DNA from: Hyphomonas sp. Mor2
Lineage (GTDB): Bacteria; Pseudomonadota; Alphaproteobacteria; Caulobacterales; Hyphomonadaceae
Assembly: GCF_001854405.1 (NCBI RefSeq)
Contig: NZ_CP017718.1
Span: 2,604,001-2,668,000 of the forward strand
DNA: 64,000 bases
Direction: 5' to 3'
This document shows positions 35,952 through 46,095 of this stretch, in pieces. How positions within the stretch are numbered: position 1 is the first letter of the stretch; each line of letters starts with the position of its first letter. The notes beneath the pieces were generated by a model. It worked only from the letters and a program-made list of their open reading frames with translations. It was not told where the DNA came from and did no database searches. A program made the position numbers and the translations under genes.

Positions 35952-37523
35952 ATGAATTCTTTGGACTATAGTGTTGTCGTGCTCTACCTGCTCGCGCTGC
36001 TGGGGTTCGGATATCTGCTCCGGCGCCAGAACTCTGAGACCGACTATTATCTCGGCGGGCGCCGTCTCGGCTGGATGCCATTGACCTTATCCGTCATGGC
36101 GACCCAGCTCAGCGCCGTGAGTTTCATCTCCGCGCCTGCCTTTGTCGGCTTGCGGGAGGGCGGCGGGCTGCAATGGCTGACCTTCGAACTGGCTGTTCCG
36201 CTGGCCATGTTGATGGTGATGTTCGTGATCGCGCCGCCGCTCTATCGCACCGGGATTGTCAGTATTTATGACTTTCTCGACCAGCGTTTCGGTCATTCGA
36301 CGCGGGCCTTGATCAGCCTCTCGTTTCAGATTGTCCGATCCTTCTCGACCGGGATCATGGTCTATGCGATCGCGCTGATCCTGCAAGCCGTGCTTGGAAT
36401 TCCGCTCTGGCAATCCGTGATCGCGGTTGGATTGATCACACTGATCTACGCCACAACGGGCGGCATGAAAGCGGTCGTTTATGGCGACGCGATTCAGATG
36501 ATTCTGATCCTCGTCGGAATTGTCCTGGTCATCGGATTTGCCGTTGTAGAGCTTGGCGGCCTGAGCGCGGCGCTGGCTGAAATCGATCGGGATCGACTAC
36601 AGGCGATCGATATCGACGCAACCGGATTTGACGGCGAAGGCTTCGGTCTGTTGCCCATGTTGTTCGGAGGATTCGTTCTCTACGCGTCCTATTATGGCTG
36701 CGATCAAAGTCAGGCACAGCGCATCCTGTCGGCGCGCAATGAAGGCGATGTTCGACGTCTGCTGGCCGCAAATGGTCTGATGCGATTCCCGATCGTGATT
36801 CTCTATTGCTTTGCCGGCCTCGTCGTCGGGGCATCTTTCGTCAACGATCCATCCTTGATGGCGCAGGTCCCGACCGACAAGCCGGACTATATGATGCCGA
36901 TCTACATAATCGAGCGTCTGCCAAATGGCGTCATCGGCTTGCTGGTGGTCGCCATGTTGTCGGCTGCAATGTCGTCACTGAGTTCAGCCGTGAACTCCCT
37001 CGCCGCCGTGACCGAACGGGACCTGATCATGCTCGGGATCATCTCGGATCGACCCGGCGATGTGGTCCAAACCGCACGCCTTCTGTCGATCGGATGGGGC
37101 GCGGTCATCATGGCGCTATCTTTCTTCGCGGGCGCGATCGCACCGACCGTGATCGAGGCGATCAACAAGGTCGGCTCGGCGCTCTACGGCCCCGTGCTTG
37201 GCGTGTTTCTCATGGCGATCCTGCTCAAACGGCGCTCAGAACTCGCTGCCAATCTTGGACTTCTGGCCGGGTTGGCCCTCAATCTGTATTTCTGGATCTG
37301 TGTCCCAGACCTGTTCTGGATGTGGTGGAATGTCACCGGGCTTCTGGTGACACTCATGATCGGTGTGACCGGAAGTGTCCTGCTCTCCAACACCCACGAT
37401 GTGGAAGCGGCGCCAGAGCCGCATACATCTTTGCCTCCGGTCTGGAAGTACTCTTTCAGCTTAACCCTCGCCTTCGCGGTGATCCTGCTTGTCAGCTGGA
37501 TGGCGCCGCTGATGCTCGCATGA
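35952..37523 (+). CDS. Sodium:solute symporter (SSS/SLC5 family)
   Basis: The ATG at 35952 starts a 523-residue protein with 13-14 hydrophobic helices. YYLGGRRLGWMPLTLSVMAT and QLSAVSFISAPAFVGLREGG give the sodium-binding first helices, and MLSAAMSSLSSAVNSLAAVT is the conserved helix 8 motif. An open frame extends 100 codons upstream but is Arg-rich and overlaps the serC leader, so it is excluded. Eukaryotic-like SLC5 relatives carry iodide, vitamins or monocarboxylates; the substrate here is unknown. The 258-bp gap to serC shows nothing beyond the serC leader and probable promoters. Confidence 0.92.
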   Translation: MNSLDYSVVVLYLLALLGFGYLLRRQNSETDYYLGGRRLGWMPLTLSVMATQLSAVSFISAPAFVGLREGGGLQWLTFELAVPLAMLMVMFVIAPPLYRTGIVSIYDFLDQRFGHSTRALISLSFQIVRSFSTGIMVYAIALILQAVLGIPLWQSVIAVGLITLIYATTGGMKAVVYGDAIQMILILVGIVLVIGFAVVELGGLSAALAEIDRDRLQAIDIDATGFDGEGFGLLPMLFGGFVLYASYYGCDQSQAQRILSARNEGDVRRLLAANGLMRFPIVILYCFAGLVVGASFVNDPSLMAQVPTDKPDYMMPIYIIERLPNGVIGLLVVAMLSAAMSSLSSAVNSLAAVTERDLIMLGIISDRPGDVVQTARLLSIGWGAVIMALSFFAGAIAPTVIEAINKVGSALYGPVLGVFLMAILLKRRSELAANLGLLAGLALNLYFWICVPDLFWMWWNVTGLLVTLMIGVTGSVLLSNTHDVEAAPEPHTSLPPVWKYSFSLTLAFAVILLVSWMAPLMLA

Positions 37524-37538
37524 TCCTTTGACGTGAAA

Positions 37539-37562
37539 CGCCCCCGCATCTCTGCGAGGGCG
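37539..37562. terminator. Hairpin between convergent genes
   Basis: CGCCCCCGCA (37539-37548) pairs with TGCGAGGGCG (37553-37562), one mismatch, loop TCTC. It sits between the convergent symporter and response-regulator genes and may stop both. There is no good T-run on either side. Confidence 0.45.
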
Positions 37563-37590
37563 CTCATTACTGTACGAACTCTACTGAACG

Positions 37591-38025
37591 CTACGCTGCT
37601 GCGGCGACCCGTCCTTCGGCGCCAGGCATCTGGTCAAGCAGGAAATCGTGGAAAGTTTCCGCGCGCTGGATGAAGCGATTGAAGGGTAGTTTGGCCTTGA
37701 ATATGGCCTGCGGGGCGACATTGGCGCCGCACTTCACGGCGGTTTCGACCGCCTGGTCTCGCTCAGGCTGGGCCGAGCAGACAGCGATCCGGTGTTTGCC
37801 CATATTGGCGACACGCGCGATGGTCATGTCGCCATCGAAGCTGTCAGGCAAGGTAAGGTCCAGGACAACCAGATCAAAACGTTCCAGACGCAGGCGATTC
37901 TCCGCCTCCATCAGGGTCGTTGCCATGACCAGATCAACCGGCACTCGCGCACGCGCGGCTTTGTCCGCAGCGACCAGCAAAAGATCACGCACTGGTTCAT
38001 GATCTTCGACCCAAAGAACTTTCAT
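37591..38025 (-). CDS. Single-domain response regulator
   Basis: This 144-residue receiver has acidic pair E7/D8 (LWVEDHE), phospho-acceptor Asp56 (LVVLDLTLPDS), Ser84 (AVCSAQPE), and a Lys in FKAKLP as the switch lysine. No output domain follows; the last 25 residues are a helical tail ending in Ala. No histidine kinase is adjacent. It probably passes phosphate or controls a partner by protein contact. Confidence 0.88.
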   Translation of the reverse strand: MKVLWVEDHEPVRDLLLVAADKAARARVPVDLVMATTLMEAENRLRLERFDLVVLDLTLPDSFDGDMTIARVANMGKHRIAVCSAQPERDQAVETAVKCGANVAPQAIFKAKLPFNRFIQRAETFHDFLLDQMPGAEGRVAAAA

Positions 38026-38250
38026 CTAACTACCCTATGTAAGACTCTACTCTGTTTTCCCCGGCGCTTCTCGCCTGCCCTCTTCTGAACACACTTTGCC
38101 ACCGACGGATTACGGGATGGTAAAGCGAAAGTGACCAAAGTGTTGACAATGCTACAGATTCGGCCCGGCTGAGACCTGTCGTCGCCAACTTGGCACGAAC
38201 TATGATAGAACTGTCATAAAGGCCTCAGATGCCAATGGAGACAGGACTTT

Positions 38251-39153
38251 ATGGCCAGCAAAACGCTTCCGGCTGCAAGCACACAGGCCGCTTTTTTGGC
38301 GGAGCTGGAGGCCAGTGACGACCATATTGTCGATCGACTGATAAAAGAAAGATGCCCAAGTTTTGTCGATCACTGGAGCTGGTCGATGGTCCGCCCCCTG
38401 CTCTATTCGATTCTCGGCTATGATCGCGCCTGCAGAATGGCCGACTATCTACAGACCTTGAATGGCGGGGACAGTTTTGATCATCTGACCCAGGAATTGT
38501 CGGTCGATCTGACCCTGAACGCGATCGAGAAGATGCCCAGGGAAGGCCGTCTGGTCGTCGCGGCGAATCACCCCACCGGCCTCGCCGATGGTGTCGCGGT
38601 CTGGGATGCCCTTCGGCGCGTGCGCCGGGATATTGTGTTCTTCGCGAATGCGGATGCGCTGCGGGTCAATCCGGGATTCTCGGATGTTCTGATTCCAGTC
38701 GAGTGGGTGATCGACAAACGCTCCCCGGCAAAAACGCGCGAAACCCTGCGCCTGGCCAAGGAAGCCTTCGCGGAAGAAAAATGCGTCGTGATCTTCCCGT
38801 CCGGCAAACTCGCCAAGAAAGTGGACGGTGTGCTGACCGAGCAGGACTGGATGCCAACCGTGGTCAGCCTGGCGCGCAAGCACAAGGCTCCGGTTCAACC
38901 GCTCAATCTGCAAGCGACGAATTCCTGGCTCTATTACTTCTTCTCAAAGATGAATGGCGAACTGCGCGACATCACGCTGTTCCATGAGTTGCTCAATAAG
39001 AAAGGCAGCCCGTTCGAAATGACCTTCGGGCCCTTGATCGAGCCGGAGCGTCTGGAAGGGGATGCAACGGCTCGCACCCTGGCGCTTCGCGAATATGTCG
39101 CCACCCACCTTGCGGCGGGTCCGGACACGGAATTCAAGTCAGAGCAGGATTAA
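38251..39153 (+). CDS. Lysophospholipid acyltransferase-family protein (PlsC-like)
   Basis: The 300-residue protein has the acyltransferase motif [16 protein letters not shown] (His and Asp separated by five residues, as in the hemolysin/ornithine-lipid type), then a second motif [14 protein letters not shown] in place of FPEG. It likely acylates a lysolipid at the inner membrane; no membrane helix is obvious. A 225-bp gap upstream carries no gene; TATGA/TCATA forms a weak inverted repeat there. The stop overlaps that of secA by TTAA. Confidence 0.85.
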   Translation: MASKTLPAASTQAAFLAELEASDDHIVDRLIKERCPSFVDHWSWSMVRPLLYSILGYDRACRMADYLQTLNGGDSFDHLTQELSVDLTLNAIEKMPREGRLVVAANHPTGLADGVAVWDALRRVRRDIVFFANADALRVNPGFSDVLIPVEWVIDKRSPAKTRETLRLAKEAFAEEKCVVIFPSGKLAKKVDGVLTEQDWMPTVVSLARKHKAPVQPLNLQATNSWLYYFFSKMNGELRDITLFHELLNKKGSPFEMTFGPLIEPERLEGDATARTLALREYVATHLAAGPDTEFKSEQD

Positions 39154-41903
39154 GCCTGCTTGGCCCCCGCCGTCAGCGACCCATGACAATGCTTGTATTT
39201 CTTGCCTGAACCGCAAGGACATGGCGCATTGCGCGGTGTGTTGGCCCAGCTCTCCTCGGCCTGAGCGACCATGGAATGCGGTGCCTGTTCGGCGACACCT
39301 TGTGGTGTCCCCGGCCGCTCATTCTCGCCTGTGTCAGGATCAAGATGGGTCTCAAACGTTTGCTGCGGCGGGTTTGGGACCGCGCGCGGTTGCGGCGGCT
39401 GAACCTGCGCGTTCATCAGCCAGCGGGTCACTTCCAGGCGCATCTCTGACAGCATGTCATAGAATAGCTTGAAGGCTTCTTCCTTGAACTCGTTCAGCGG
39501 GTCCCGCTGACCGTATGAGCGCAAGTGAATGACCGACCGCAGCTGATCGATCTGCTGCAAGTGCTGACGCCAACGGCCGTCCAGCACCTGAAGCAGGATC
39601 TGCTTCTCGATCATCCGGAACTGGCCGTCTGCGGCGAGTTGCGTTTTCTCATCATAAGCGTTCTTGGCCGCTTCATGGATGCGCTGGGCAACCTCTGCAT
39701 TAGCGACGCCTTCCTCGGCGGCCCAATCCGCGAGCGGCAAGTCGAGGCCGAGCAGCTCTTGGCATCGCTCGCTCAGACCATCCGTGTCCCAAAGCTCAGC
39801 ATGGGCTTTTTCCGGCATGTGATGTGCGACAATGCCGTCAATCACCTGCTCGCGCATATCCTCGATTTCTTCCAGCACGCTGTCGGCATGCATGAAGTCG
39901 ATGCGCTGTTCGAAGATCACCTTGCGCTGGTCATTGATCACATCATCGTATTTCAGGACGTTCTTGCGAATGTCGAAATTGCGCTGTTCGATCTTCTTCT
40001 GAGAGGTCTCGATCGCCTTGTTCATCCAAGGATGCGTGATGCCCTCATCTTCCTTGATGCCGAGGCCCTTCATGATCGAGTTGAGACGCTCAGCCGCGAA
40101 CACGCGCATCAGATCGTCTTCAACCGAGATGAAGAATTTCGACTTGCCTGGATCGCCCTGGCGACCGGTTCGACCGCGTAGCTGGTTGTCGATGCGGCGA
40201 CTTTCGTGGCGCTCCGTGCCCAGCACATAAAGACCGCCCGCCTCGAGGGCTTGTTTCTTGGCGACTTCAATCTCGGCCTTGATCTGATCGGTGATCAGTT
40301 GCAGCTCGCTTTCGGACGGCTCGCTGCCTTTCTTTTCGATATGCTCCTGCACCGCCTTGGCGACTCGCATGTCGAGGTTTCCGCCAAGCTGAATGTCGGT
40401 TCCGCGACCCGCCATATTGGTCGCCACAGTGATCGCGCCGGGAACGCCGGCATCAGCGACGATTTCGGCTTCCTGCGCGTGGTGCCGCGCATTCAGGACC
40501 TTGTGCGGAATTTTAGCCGCGGTGAGATAGGTTGAGACGACCTCGGATTTCTCGATTGAGGCGGTGCCGAGCAGAACCGGCTGGCCTTTGGCGCGGGCCT
40601 CGCGAACTTCTTCGACGATCTCTTTATACTTCGCCGCCGCGACGCGGTAGACCACGTCATCATCGTCGATCCGCTGGATCGGCTTATTGGTCGGCAGTTC
40701 AAACGTGGAGAGGCCGTAAATGTCGCCAAACTCAGGCGCTTCGGTCATCGCCGTACCGGTCATCCCGGCCAGCTTGTCATACAGACGGAAATAATTCTGG
40801 AACGTGATCGACGCCAGAGTCTGGTTCTCTGGCTTGATGTCGACATTCTCTTTCGCTTCGATCGCCTGGTGCAGACCTTCCGACAGACGGCGACCTTCCA
40901 TCATGCGACCGGTAAACTCGTCGATCAGCATGACCTGCTCATCCTTGACGATGTAATCCTTGTCGCGGTGGAACAGCTTGTGCGCCTTCAGTGCCTGGTT
41001 GGAATGGTGCACGATGGAGACATTGGCCGGATCCCAGAGCGAGCCTTCGAGCAGACCATCCTCGGTCAGCAACTGCTCCATCTTCTCGAGGCCTTCTTCC
41101 GTGAACACCACCGAGCGCATCTTTTCGTCGAGATCGATATCCTCGTCATCCAGGTTCGGGATGAACTTGTCGATGGTGCGATAAAGCTCAGAGCGGTCAT
41201 CGGTCGGACCGGAAATGATCAGCGGTGTGCGGGCCTCATCGATCAGGATCGAGTCCACCTCATCGACAATCGCATAGGCATGGCCACGCTGAACCATCTG
41301 ATCCAGCGCATACTTCATATTGTCGCGCAGATAGTCAAAGCCGAACTCATTGTTCGTGCCATAGGTAATGTCGCAAGCATACGCGGCGCGGCGATCTTCA
41401 TCCGACATCCGTCCGCCCCCGGGAACTTCGCCGCGAATGACCCCGGTCGTGAGACCAAGGAAACCGTAAAGCTTGCCCATCCATTCTGCGTCGCGGGCCG
41501 CGAGGTAATCGTTGACGGTGACGACGTGTACGCCATCGCCCTTCAATGCATTCAGATAAACCGGAAGCGTCGCCACCAGCGTCTTGCCCTCGCCGGTACG
41601 CATTTCTGCGATCGCACCATTGTGCAAAACCATGCCGCCGAGCAATTGCACATCGAAGTGGCGCATATCGAGCGAGCGCTTGGCGCCTTCCCGTACCACC
41701 GCAAACGCCTCATCGAGAATATCGTCCAGCTCGGCCCCATCTGCCAGACGTTTGCGAAACTCATCGGTCTTGGCGCGCAAGGCCTGATCCGACAGCGCTT
41801 CAATCATCGGCTCGAGCGTATTGATCTTCTGGACACGGCGACGCAATGGCTTGAGTTTGCGATCATTGACCGAACCGAAAAACTTTTTCGCAAGGGTTTT
41901 CAT
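39150..41903 (-). CDS. secA: Preprotein translocase ATPase SecA
   Basis: SecA drives secretory proteins through SecYEG. The start [20 protein letters not shown] is the usual one; the longer frame (41978) adds 25 unrelated residues. Walker [41 protein letters not shown] and [15 protein letters not shown] are present. The Zn-binding/SecB-contact tail [14 protein letters not shown] is at the C-terminus. Length is 917. It is divergent from a parvulin-type lipoprotein, a likely chaperone for exported proteins. Confidence 0.98.
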   Translation of the reverse strand: MKTLAKKFFGSVNDRKLKPLRRRVQKINTLEPMIEALSDQALRAKTDEFRKRLADGAELDDILDEAFAVVREGAKRSLDMRHFDVQLLGGMVLHNGAIAEMRTGEGKTLVATLPVYLNALKGDGVHVVTVNDYLAARDAEWMGKLYGFLGLTTGVIRGEVPGGGRMSDEDRRAAYACDITYGTNNEFGFDYLRDNMKYALDQMVQRGHAYAIVDEVDSILIDEARTPLIISGPTDDRSELYRTIDKFIPNLDDEDIDLDEKMRSVVFTEEGLEKMEQLLTEDGLLEGSLWDPANVSIVHHSNQALKAHKLFHRDKDYIVKDEQVMLIDEFTGRMMEGRRLSEGLHQAIEAKENVDIKPENQTLASITFQNYFRLYDKLAGMTGTAMTEAPEFGDIYGLSTFELPTNKPIQRIDDDDVVYRVAAAKYKEIVEEVREARAKGQPVLLGTASIEKSEVVSTYLTAAKIPHKVLNARHHAQEAEIVADAGVPGAITVATNMAGRGTDIQLGGNLDMRVAKAVQEHIEKKGSEPSESELQLITDQIKAEIEVAKKQALEAGGLYVLGTERHESRRIDNQLRGRTGRQGDPGKSKFFISVEDDLMRVFAAERLNSIMKGLGIKEDEGITHPWMNKAIETSQKKIEQRNFDIRKNVLKYDDVINDQRKVIFEQRIDFMHADSVLEEIEDMREQVIDGIVAHHMPEKAHAELWDTDGLSERCQELLGLDLPLADWAAEEGVANAEVAQRIHEAAKNAYDEKTQLAADGQFRMIEKQILLQVLDGRWRQHLQQIDQLRSVIHLRSYGQRDPLNEFKEEAFKLFYDMLSEMRLEVTRWLMNAQVQPPQPRAVPNPPQQTFETHLDPDTGENERPGTPQGVAEQAPHSMVAQAEESWANTPRNAPCPCGSGKKYKHCHGSLTAGAKQA

Positions 41904-42075
41904 GGGAAGCGATACCACACTGTTTGAATGGATCCTGAAACCACAAAATTCTTTCCAGGATATGGACGCGCTGTTCAACGCATCCTGAACAAGTCTCTCG
42001 ACCCGGACCTCAAGCGGACTTAAGAACGCCGCATACGCGTGTCAATTAGGCGAATGCCGCAAAGGAATGCCCGAT

Positions 42076-42996
42076 ATGCTTTTGAACATCAGATCTCTGG
42101 GATCGACCCTTGCAAGTGCCGTTATCCTGATCGGCCTCGCGGCTTGCGAGTCCGAGCCTGCGGTCACGACTGAAACCGCTGCCTATCAGGGTGTGACGGC
42201 GGCGATCGTCAACGGCGATCCGATCTATTTCAGCGACGTTGAGCTGGAAGCCGTCGCGCAGGGCCTGATCGAACCGGGAACCGGTCTCACGACGGCTCAC
42301 CCAGAATATAATCAGATTCTGGAACAATTGATCGACCAGCGCTTGCTGGCGCAGGAAGCCATGGCCCGCGGCCTGGATCAGGCCCCGGCGGCGCAGCGGC
42401 GTCTGGAATCCGGGCGCGAACGCCTGCTCGGCAATATTCTCATGGAGAGCCTCGTCGCCAGTGAAGTGACTGATGAGGCGATCGATCTGATGTACGAAGA
42501 ACAGGTCAAGTTGCAACAATTGGATGATGAAGTCCGCGTGCGCTTCATCCTGGTCGACTCCCGGGAAACGGCCGAGCAGATCCTTGGCGAGCTGGCAGAC
42601 GGGCGTGAGTTTGCTGAAGCCGCGCTGGAATACTCGCAGGACACGAATACGCGGCTCGATGGTGGCGATATTGGCTGGATCAATCCGAACGAGCTGGCCG
42701 ATCCCTTCCCGGCCCGGATCGGCGATACGGAAACGGGTGCTATCTCCGGCGCGTTCGAGTCGCCCCGCGGCTGGAACATTCTGAGAGTGGATGAACGACG
42801 CACGACGCCACCCAAGACCAAAGCAGAGATGCGACCCGAAATCATCGCATTTCTGACCTTCACCCAGCTCAGCGATATCCTGAGAGAGCTCCGGAATCGG
42901 GCCGACATTCAACAGCTGGATCCGACCGAAGCTCCACAAGCTTTGGGCGCATCGCCACTAGACGACAATCCAACCCCAGAGACTCCGCAAGAATGA
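42076..42996 (+). CDS. Lipoprotein peptidyl-prolyl isomerase (PpiC/parvulin type)
   Basis: Lipobox LIGLAAC follows a short signal (MLLNIRSLGSTLASAVILIG). A SurA-N-like helical part (NQILEQLIDQRLLAQEAMAR) precedes the parvulin domain: VRVRFILVDSRETAEQILGE, FAEAALEYSQDTNTRLDGGD and IGWINPNELADPF. ATG at 42076 has AAGGA 9 bases upstream; the ATG at 42067 has the same AAGGA directly abutting it. It starts a coupled operon with argJ, mutT and flp. A role in folding exported proteins fits the neighbouring secA. Confidence 0.9.
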   Translation: MLLNIRSLGSTLASAVILIGLAACESEPAVTTETAAYQGVTAAIVNGDPIYFSDVELEAVAQGLIEPGTGLTTAHPEYNQILEQLIDQRLLAQEAMARGLDQAPAAQRRLESGRERLLGNILMESLVASEVTDEAIDLMYEEQVKLQQLDDEVRVRFILVDSRETAEQILGELADGREFAEAALEYSQDTNTRLDGGDIGWINPNELADPFPARIGDTETGAISGAFESPRGWNILRVDERRTTPPKTKAEMRPEIIAFLTFTQLSDILRELRNRADIQQLDPTEAPQALGASPLDDNPTPETPQE

Positions 42997-44243
42997 AGTT
43001 GACACCCTCCCCGTTTGCCCCGGCCAGCTTTCCTGACTTGCCGGAGGTCAGAGGCGTTCGCGCCGCCACGGCCTCACGCGGATTCTATGCCGGGCGCGGC
43101 GACCCGCGTGACGACGTTTTCCTGTTTGCCTTTGATGAAGGCACAAGCTGCGCTGGAGTTTTCACACGCTCATCCACGGCATCAGCAGACGTCCGCTGGT
43201 GCCGCGAGGCCCTGGCCGCTGGCAAGGGTCGGGCGGCGGCCCTGGTGGTGAATTCCGGCAATTCCAACGCTTTCACGGGCGCCAAAGGCGTGCTCAAGAA
43301 CGACGCCACTCTGGCCGCGATGACGGCGAGCCTGGATTGCGAAAAAGTGTCCTGTTTTCTGGGCGCCACCGGGGTCATCGGTGAACCTCTGCCCGATCCG
43401 AACTATGTCGGCAGCGTTGTGCCGGATATGGCGGCTGCGCTTGGCCCGGTGAATTGGGAAGCGTGCGCAAAGACGTTCATGACCACCGATACATTTGCCA
43501 AAGGCGCTGGCTTCACGCGCCGCATCGGCGATCAAGAGACTGCGTTTTCGGGCATCGCGAAAGGCTCCGGCATGATCGCGCCAAACATGGCAACCATGCT
43601 GGCTTATGTGTTCACCGATGCTGCGATTGAACCCGAGCTGCTGGACAAGGCGCTACGCGCGGCGTGCGATCAGAGTTTCAACGCCATCACGGTGGATAGC
43701 GACACGTCGACCTCGGACAGCCTGATGGTGTTTGCAACCGGCGCCAGCGGCGACACGCCGATCACGAGCGATGACGATCCGCGCTATGCCGCCTTTGCCA
43801 GCGCGCTGAATGATCTTTGTCTCGAACTCGCCCTGTTGATCGTCAAGGATGGGGAAGGCGCCAGTAAGTTTGTCACGATCGAGGTGAACGGTGCAGCCTC
43901 TGACGCCGACGCCCGCACAATTGCCGTGGATGTCGCCAACAGCCCTCTCGTCAAGACCGCGTTGGCGGCGAATGACGCCAATTGGGGGCGCGTGGTCATG
44001 GCGACGGGAAAATCCGGAATCGACATCGACCTGGACGCGCTCTCGATCTGGTTCGGAGACGTGCAGGTCGCCGAAGCGGGAGGACGCGCCGAGGATTATG
44101 ATGAAGCGCGCGCGAGTGATGCGGTGTCCGAACCCGAGATCTCCATCCGCATCCGGGTCGGTTCAGGGCCTGGCCAATCCAAGGTCTATACGTGCGACCT
44201 GACGCATGCCTATGTCGAGATTAACGGGGCCTATCGGACGTGA
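42993..44243 (+). CDS. argJ: Bifunctional ornithine/glutamate N-acetyltransferase
   Basis: ArgJ moves acetyl groups from N-acetylornithine to glutamate in arginine synthesis. It self-cleaves before the nucleophilic Thr201 in GSGMIAPNMATMLAYVFTDA. VNSGNSNAFTGAKG and FNAITVDSDTSTSDSLMVFA are family motifs. Length is 416. The start overlaps the previous stop (ATGA), and its stop overlaps the GTG start of mutT. Confidence 0.97.
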   Translation: MKLTPSPFAPASFPDLPEVRGVRAATASRGFYAGRGDPRDDVFLFAFDEGTSCAGVFTRSSTASADVRWCREALAAGKGRAAALVVNSGNSNAFTGAKGVLKNDATLAAMTASLDCEKVSCFLGATGVIGEPLPDPNYVGSVVPDMAAALGPVNWEACAKTFMTTDTFAKGAGFTRRIGDQETAFSGIAKGSGMIAPNMATMLAYVFTDAAIEPELLDKALRAACDQSFNAITVDSDTSTSDSLMVFATGASGDTPITSDDDPRYAAFASALNDLCLELALLIVKDGEGASKFVTIEVNGAASDADARTIAVDVANSPLVKTALAANDANWGRVVMATGKSGIDIDLDALSIWFGDVQVAEAGGRAEDYDEARASDAVSEPEISIRIRVGSGPGQSKVYTCDLTHAYVEINGAYRT

Positions 44244-44647
44244 AGATTGTCTATGTGGTCGCCGCCGCGCTGATGGATGCAGACGGCAAGGTGCTGCTCG
44301 CGCAGCGCCCGGAAGGCAAGGCGATGGCAGGGCTGTGGGAGTTTCCGGGCGGAAAGATCGAAGCCGGCGAGAAACCGGAACAGGCTTTGGTGCGCGAATT
44401 GGCTGAGGAATTGTCGATTACGGTTAGCGAAAGCGACCTCATTCCATTGACATTTGCCAGTCACACTTACGAGAAATTTCATCTTTTCATGCCACTCTTC
44501 TCGATACAAAAATGGAGGGGGACACCACTTCCGAATGAAGGACAGAGGCTGGCCTGGGTGGCACCTGGCGACCTGCACAGCTACCCGGCGCCCGCCGCCG
44601 ATATTCCCTTATTCGATGTTTTGGTGGCCAAAACGAAGGTTGAATGA
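44240..44647 (+). CDS. mutT: 8-oxo-dGTP diphosphatase MutT (Nudix)
   Basis: The Nudix box is intact: GGKIEAGEKPEQALVRELAE followed by ELSI (G-x5-E-x7-REUxEE). LAQRPEGKAMAGLWEFPGGK fits the MutT branch, which removes oxidised dGTP. It starts with GTG overlapping the argJ stop (GTGA). 135 residues. Confidence 0.93.
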   Translation: MKIVYVVAAALMDADGKVLLAQRPEGKAMAGLWEFPGGKIEAGEKPEQALVRELAEELSITVSESDLIPLTFASHTYEKFHLFMPLFSIQKWRGTPLPNEGQRLAWVAPGDLHSYPAPAADIPLFDVLVAKTKVE

Positions 44648-44841
44648 GAATGAGCATTGATCTGAACGCCCTGAAAAAACTGTCGCGCTGTGATTCCGGT
44701 GCGACTGCGGTGGAATATGGTTTGCTCATGGGCCTGATGGCCCTCGCCCTCATTGGCGCCCTCAATGCCACGGGTTCAGGCACGCAGGACAAGTGGGATG
44801 GTGTCTCCGATGATGTCGGCGATGCGATGAATACCGTCTGA
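44644..44841 (+). CDS. Flp/Fap-type IVb pilin
   Basis: This 65-residue protein has a short charged leader, then SGATAVEYGLLMGLMALALI. Gly before a hydrophobic helix with Glu-Tyr is the class IVb prepilin processing site. ATG at 44644 overlaps the mutT stop (ATGA); ATG at 44650 is an alternative. No tad/cpa pilus genes are in the window, so this is a pilin away from its assembly locus. Confidence 0.88.
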   Translation: MRMSIDLNALKKLSRCDSGATAVEYGLLMGLMALALIGALNATGSGTQDKWDGVSDDVGDAMNTV

Positions 44842-44919
44842 TCAGTAGAAGCTGTCGCCACGTCGCGGCTTGACCAAACCCCAAATCACGGCACGGTCGC
44901 ACGCTCATGGGAGCGTGAC

Positions 44920-46089
44920 ATGGCCGATATTCAATCCTTCAAGATCAACGTCTCGCAATCGAAGCTGGAATGGATTCGCAAACGCGTTTCGAAGTATAGA
45001 TGGTTTCCTGCGCCTGCAGGCTTGCCCGACTGGCAGTTTGGCATGTCGACGCCGGTTCTCAAGGACATCCAGGACTATTGGCTGCACAAGTATGACTGGC
45101 GCGCCGAGGAAGCGAAACTAAACCAGCAACCGCACTTCATCACAGAGATAGACGGACTGCCGATCCATTTCCTGCATGTGATCGGTGAGGCTGAAGGCAA
45201 GCGTCCCCTATTGCTGACCCATGGCTGGCCAGGTTCAGTCTTCGAATTCTATGAGTCGATCGGTCCCCTTGCCTTCCCGAGCCAGCATGGCGGCAAGGCA
45301 GAAGATGCGTTCGACCTGATCATCCCCTCCCTACCCGGTTATGGTTTTTCTGGAAAACCCGCCGCCCCCCTTGGACAGCGCGCGACGGCGAGGCTCTGGA
45401 ACACATTGATGCAGGAGCGGCTTGGCTATGACACCTATCTGGCCCAAGGCGGGGACTGGGGCGGTCTGGTGACGTCCTGGCTGGGCTTCGATCACGGCAC
45501 AGTCGATGGCAAAGGCGGCTGCAAGGCGATCCATCTCAATATGATCGGCCTGCGCCCGACGCCCGCGACCCCGCAAAGTGACGAGGAGATTGCCTGGATT
45601 CGGGCATCTCAGGCCGCGATGCAAGCCGAAGGCAGTTACATGATGCAACAGGCCACCAAACCGCAAACGTTGGCCATGGCCCTAATGGACAGTCCGATAG
45701 GAACGGCGGCCTGGATCCTCGAGAAATTCCAGACCTGGTCAGACCTCAATGGGGGGGATCTGTTTGACATCTATTCGCGTGACCAGCTGCTCACCAATCT
45801 GATGATTTACCTGACCAATGACGCAATCGCGACCTCGGTCTGGTACTACGCGGCCTTGTTCGGCGAAGGCGGCAATGCGCTGCCGGAAGGAGAACGCTGC
45901 GAGACACCAACCGGGTTCGCAAAATTTCCCGGCGAACCGGTCTATTTTCCACCGCCGCGCTCCTGGTGCGACCGGGTCTACAATATCACTTATTGGAGCG
46001 AGCAGCCGCATGGCGGGCACTTCGCCGCCATGGAAGCTCCGGATCTGTTCGTTGACGATGTCCGCGCCTGGGGGCGGACAGTGGATTGA
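44920..46089 (+). CDS. Epoxide hydrolase (alpha/beta fold with EHN domain)
   Basis: The N-terminal epoxide-hydrolase domain (KINVSQSKLEWIRKRVSKYR; WRAEEAKLNQQPHFITEIDG) precedes the alpha/beta core. Oxyanion loop LTHGWPGSVFEFYESI, nucleophile Asp179 in AQGGDWGGLVTSW, and His in GGHFAAMEAPDLF near the C-terminus form the active site. Length 389 is normal. It opens epoxides to diols. GGGAG precedes the start. Confidence 0.95.
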   Translation: MADIQSFKINVSQSKLEWIRKRVSKYRWFPAPAGLPDWQFGMSTPVLKDIQDYWLHKYDWRAEEAKLNQQPHFITEIDGLPIHFLHVIGEAEGKRPLLLTHGWPGSVFEFYESIGPLAFPSQHGGKAEDAFDLIIPSLPGYGFSGKPAAPLGQRATARLWNTLMQERLGYDTYLAQGGDWGGLVTSWLGFDHGTVDGKGGCKAIHLNMIGLRPTPATPQSDEEIAWIRASQAAMQAEGSYMMQQATKPQTLAMALMDSPIGTAAWILEKFQTWSDLNGGDLFDIYSRDQLLTNLMIYLTNDAIATSVWYYAALFGEGGNALPEGERCETPTGFAKFPGEPVYFPPPRSWCDRVYNITYWSEQPHGGHFAAMEAPDLFVDDVRAWGRTVD

Positions 46090-46095
46090 GGCGAT

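Noticed and set aside
38140-38175. TTGACA as a promoter before the acyltransferase gene
   Set aside because: No reasonable -10 element at the correct spacing.
40755-40770. TCATCCCGG sequence matching the arm of the 26.3-kb repeat
   Set aside because: It encodes conserved SecA residues and has no matching second arm nearby.
40869-41927. 352-codon open frame on the plus strand
   Set aside because: Shadow of secA, which has all SecA motifs in the opposite strand.
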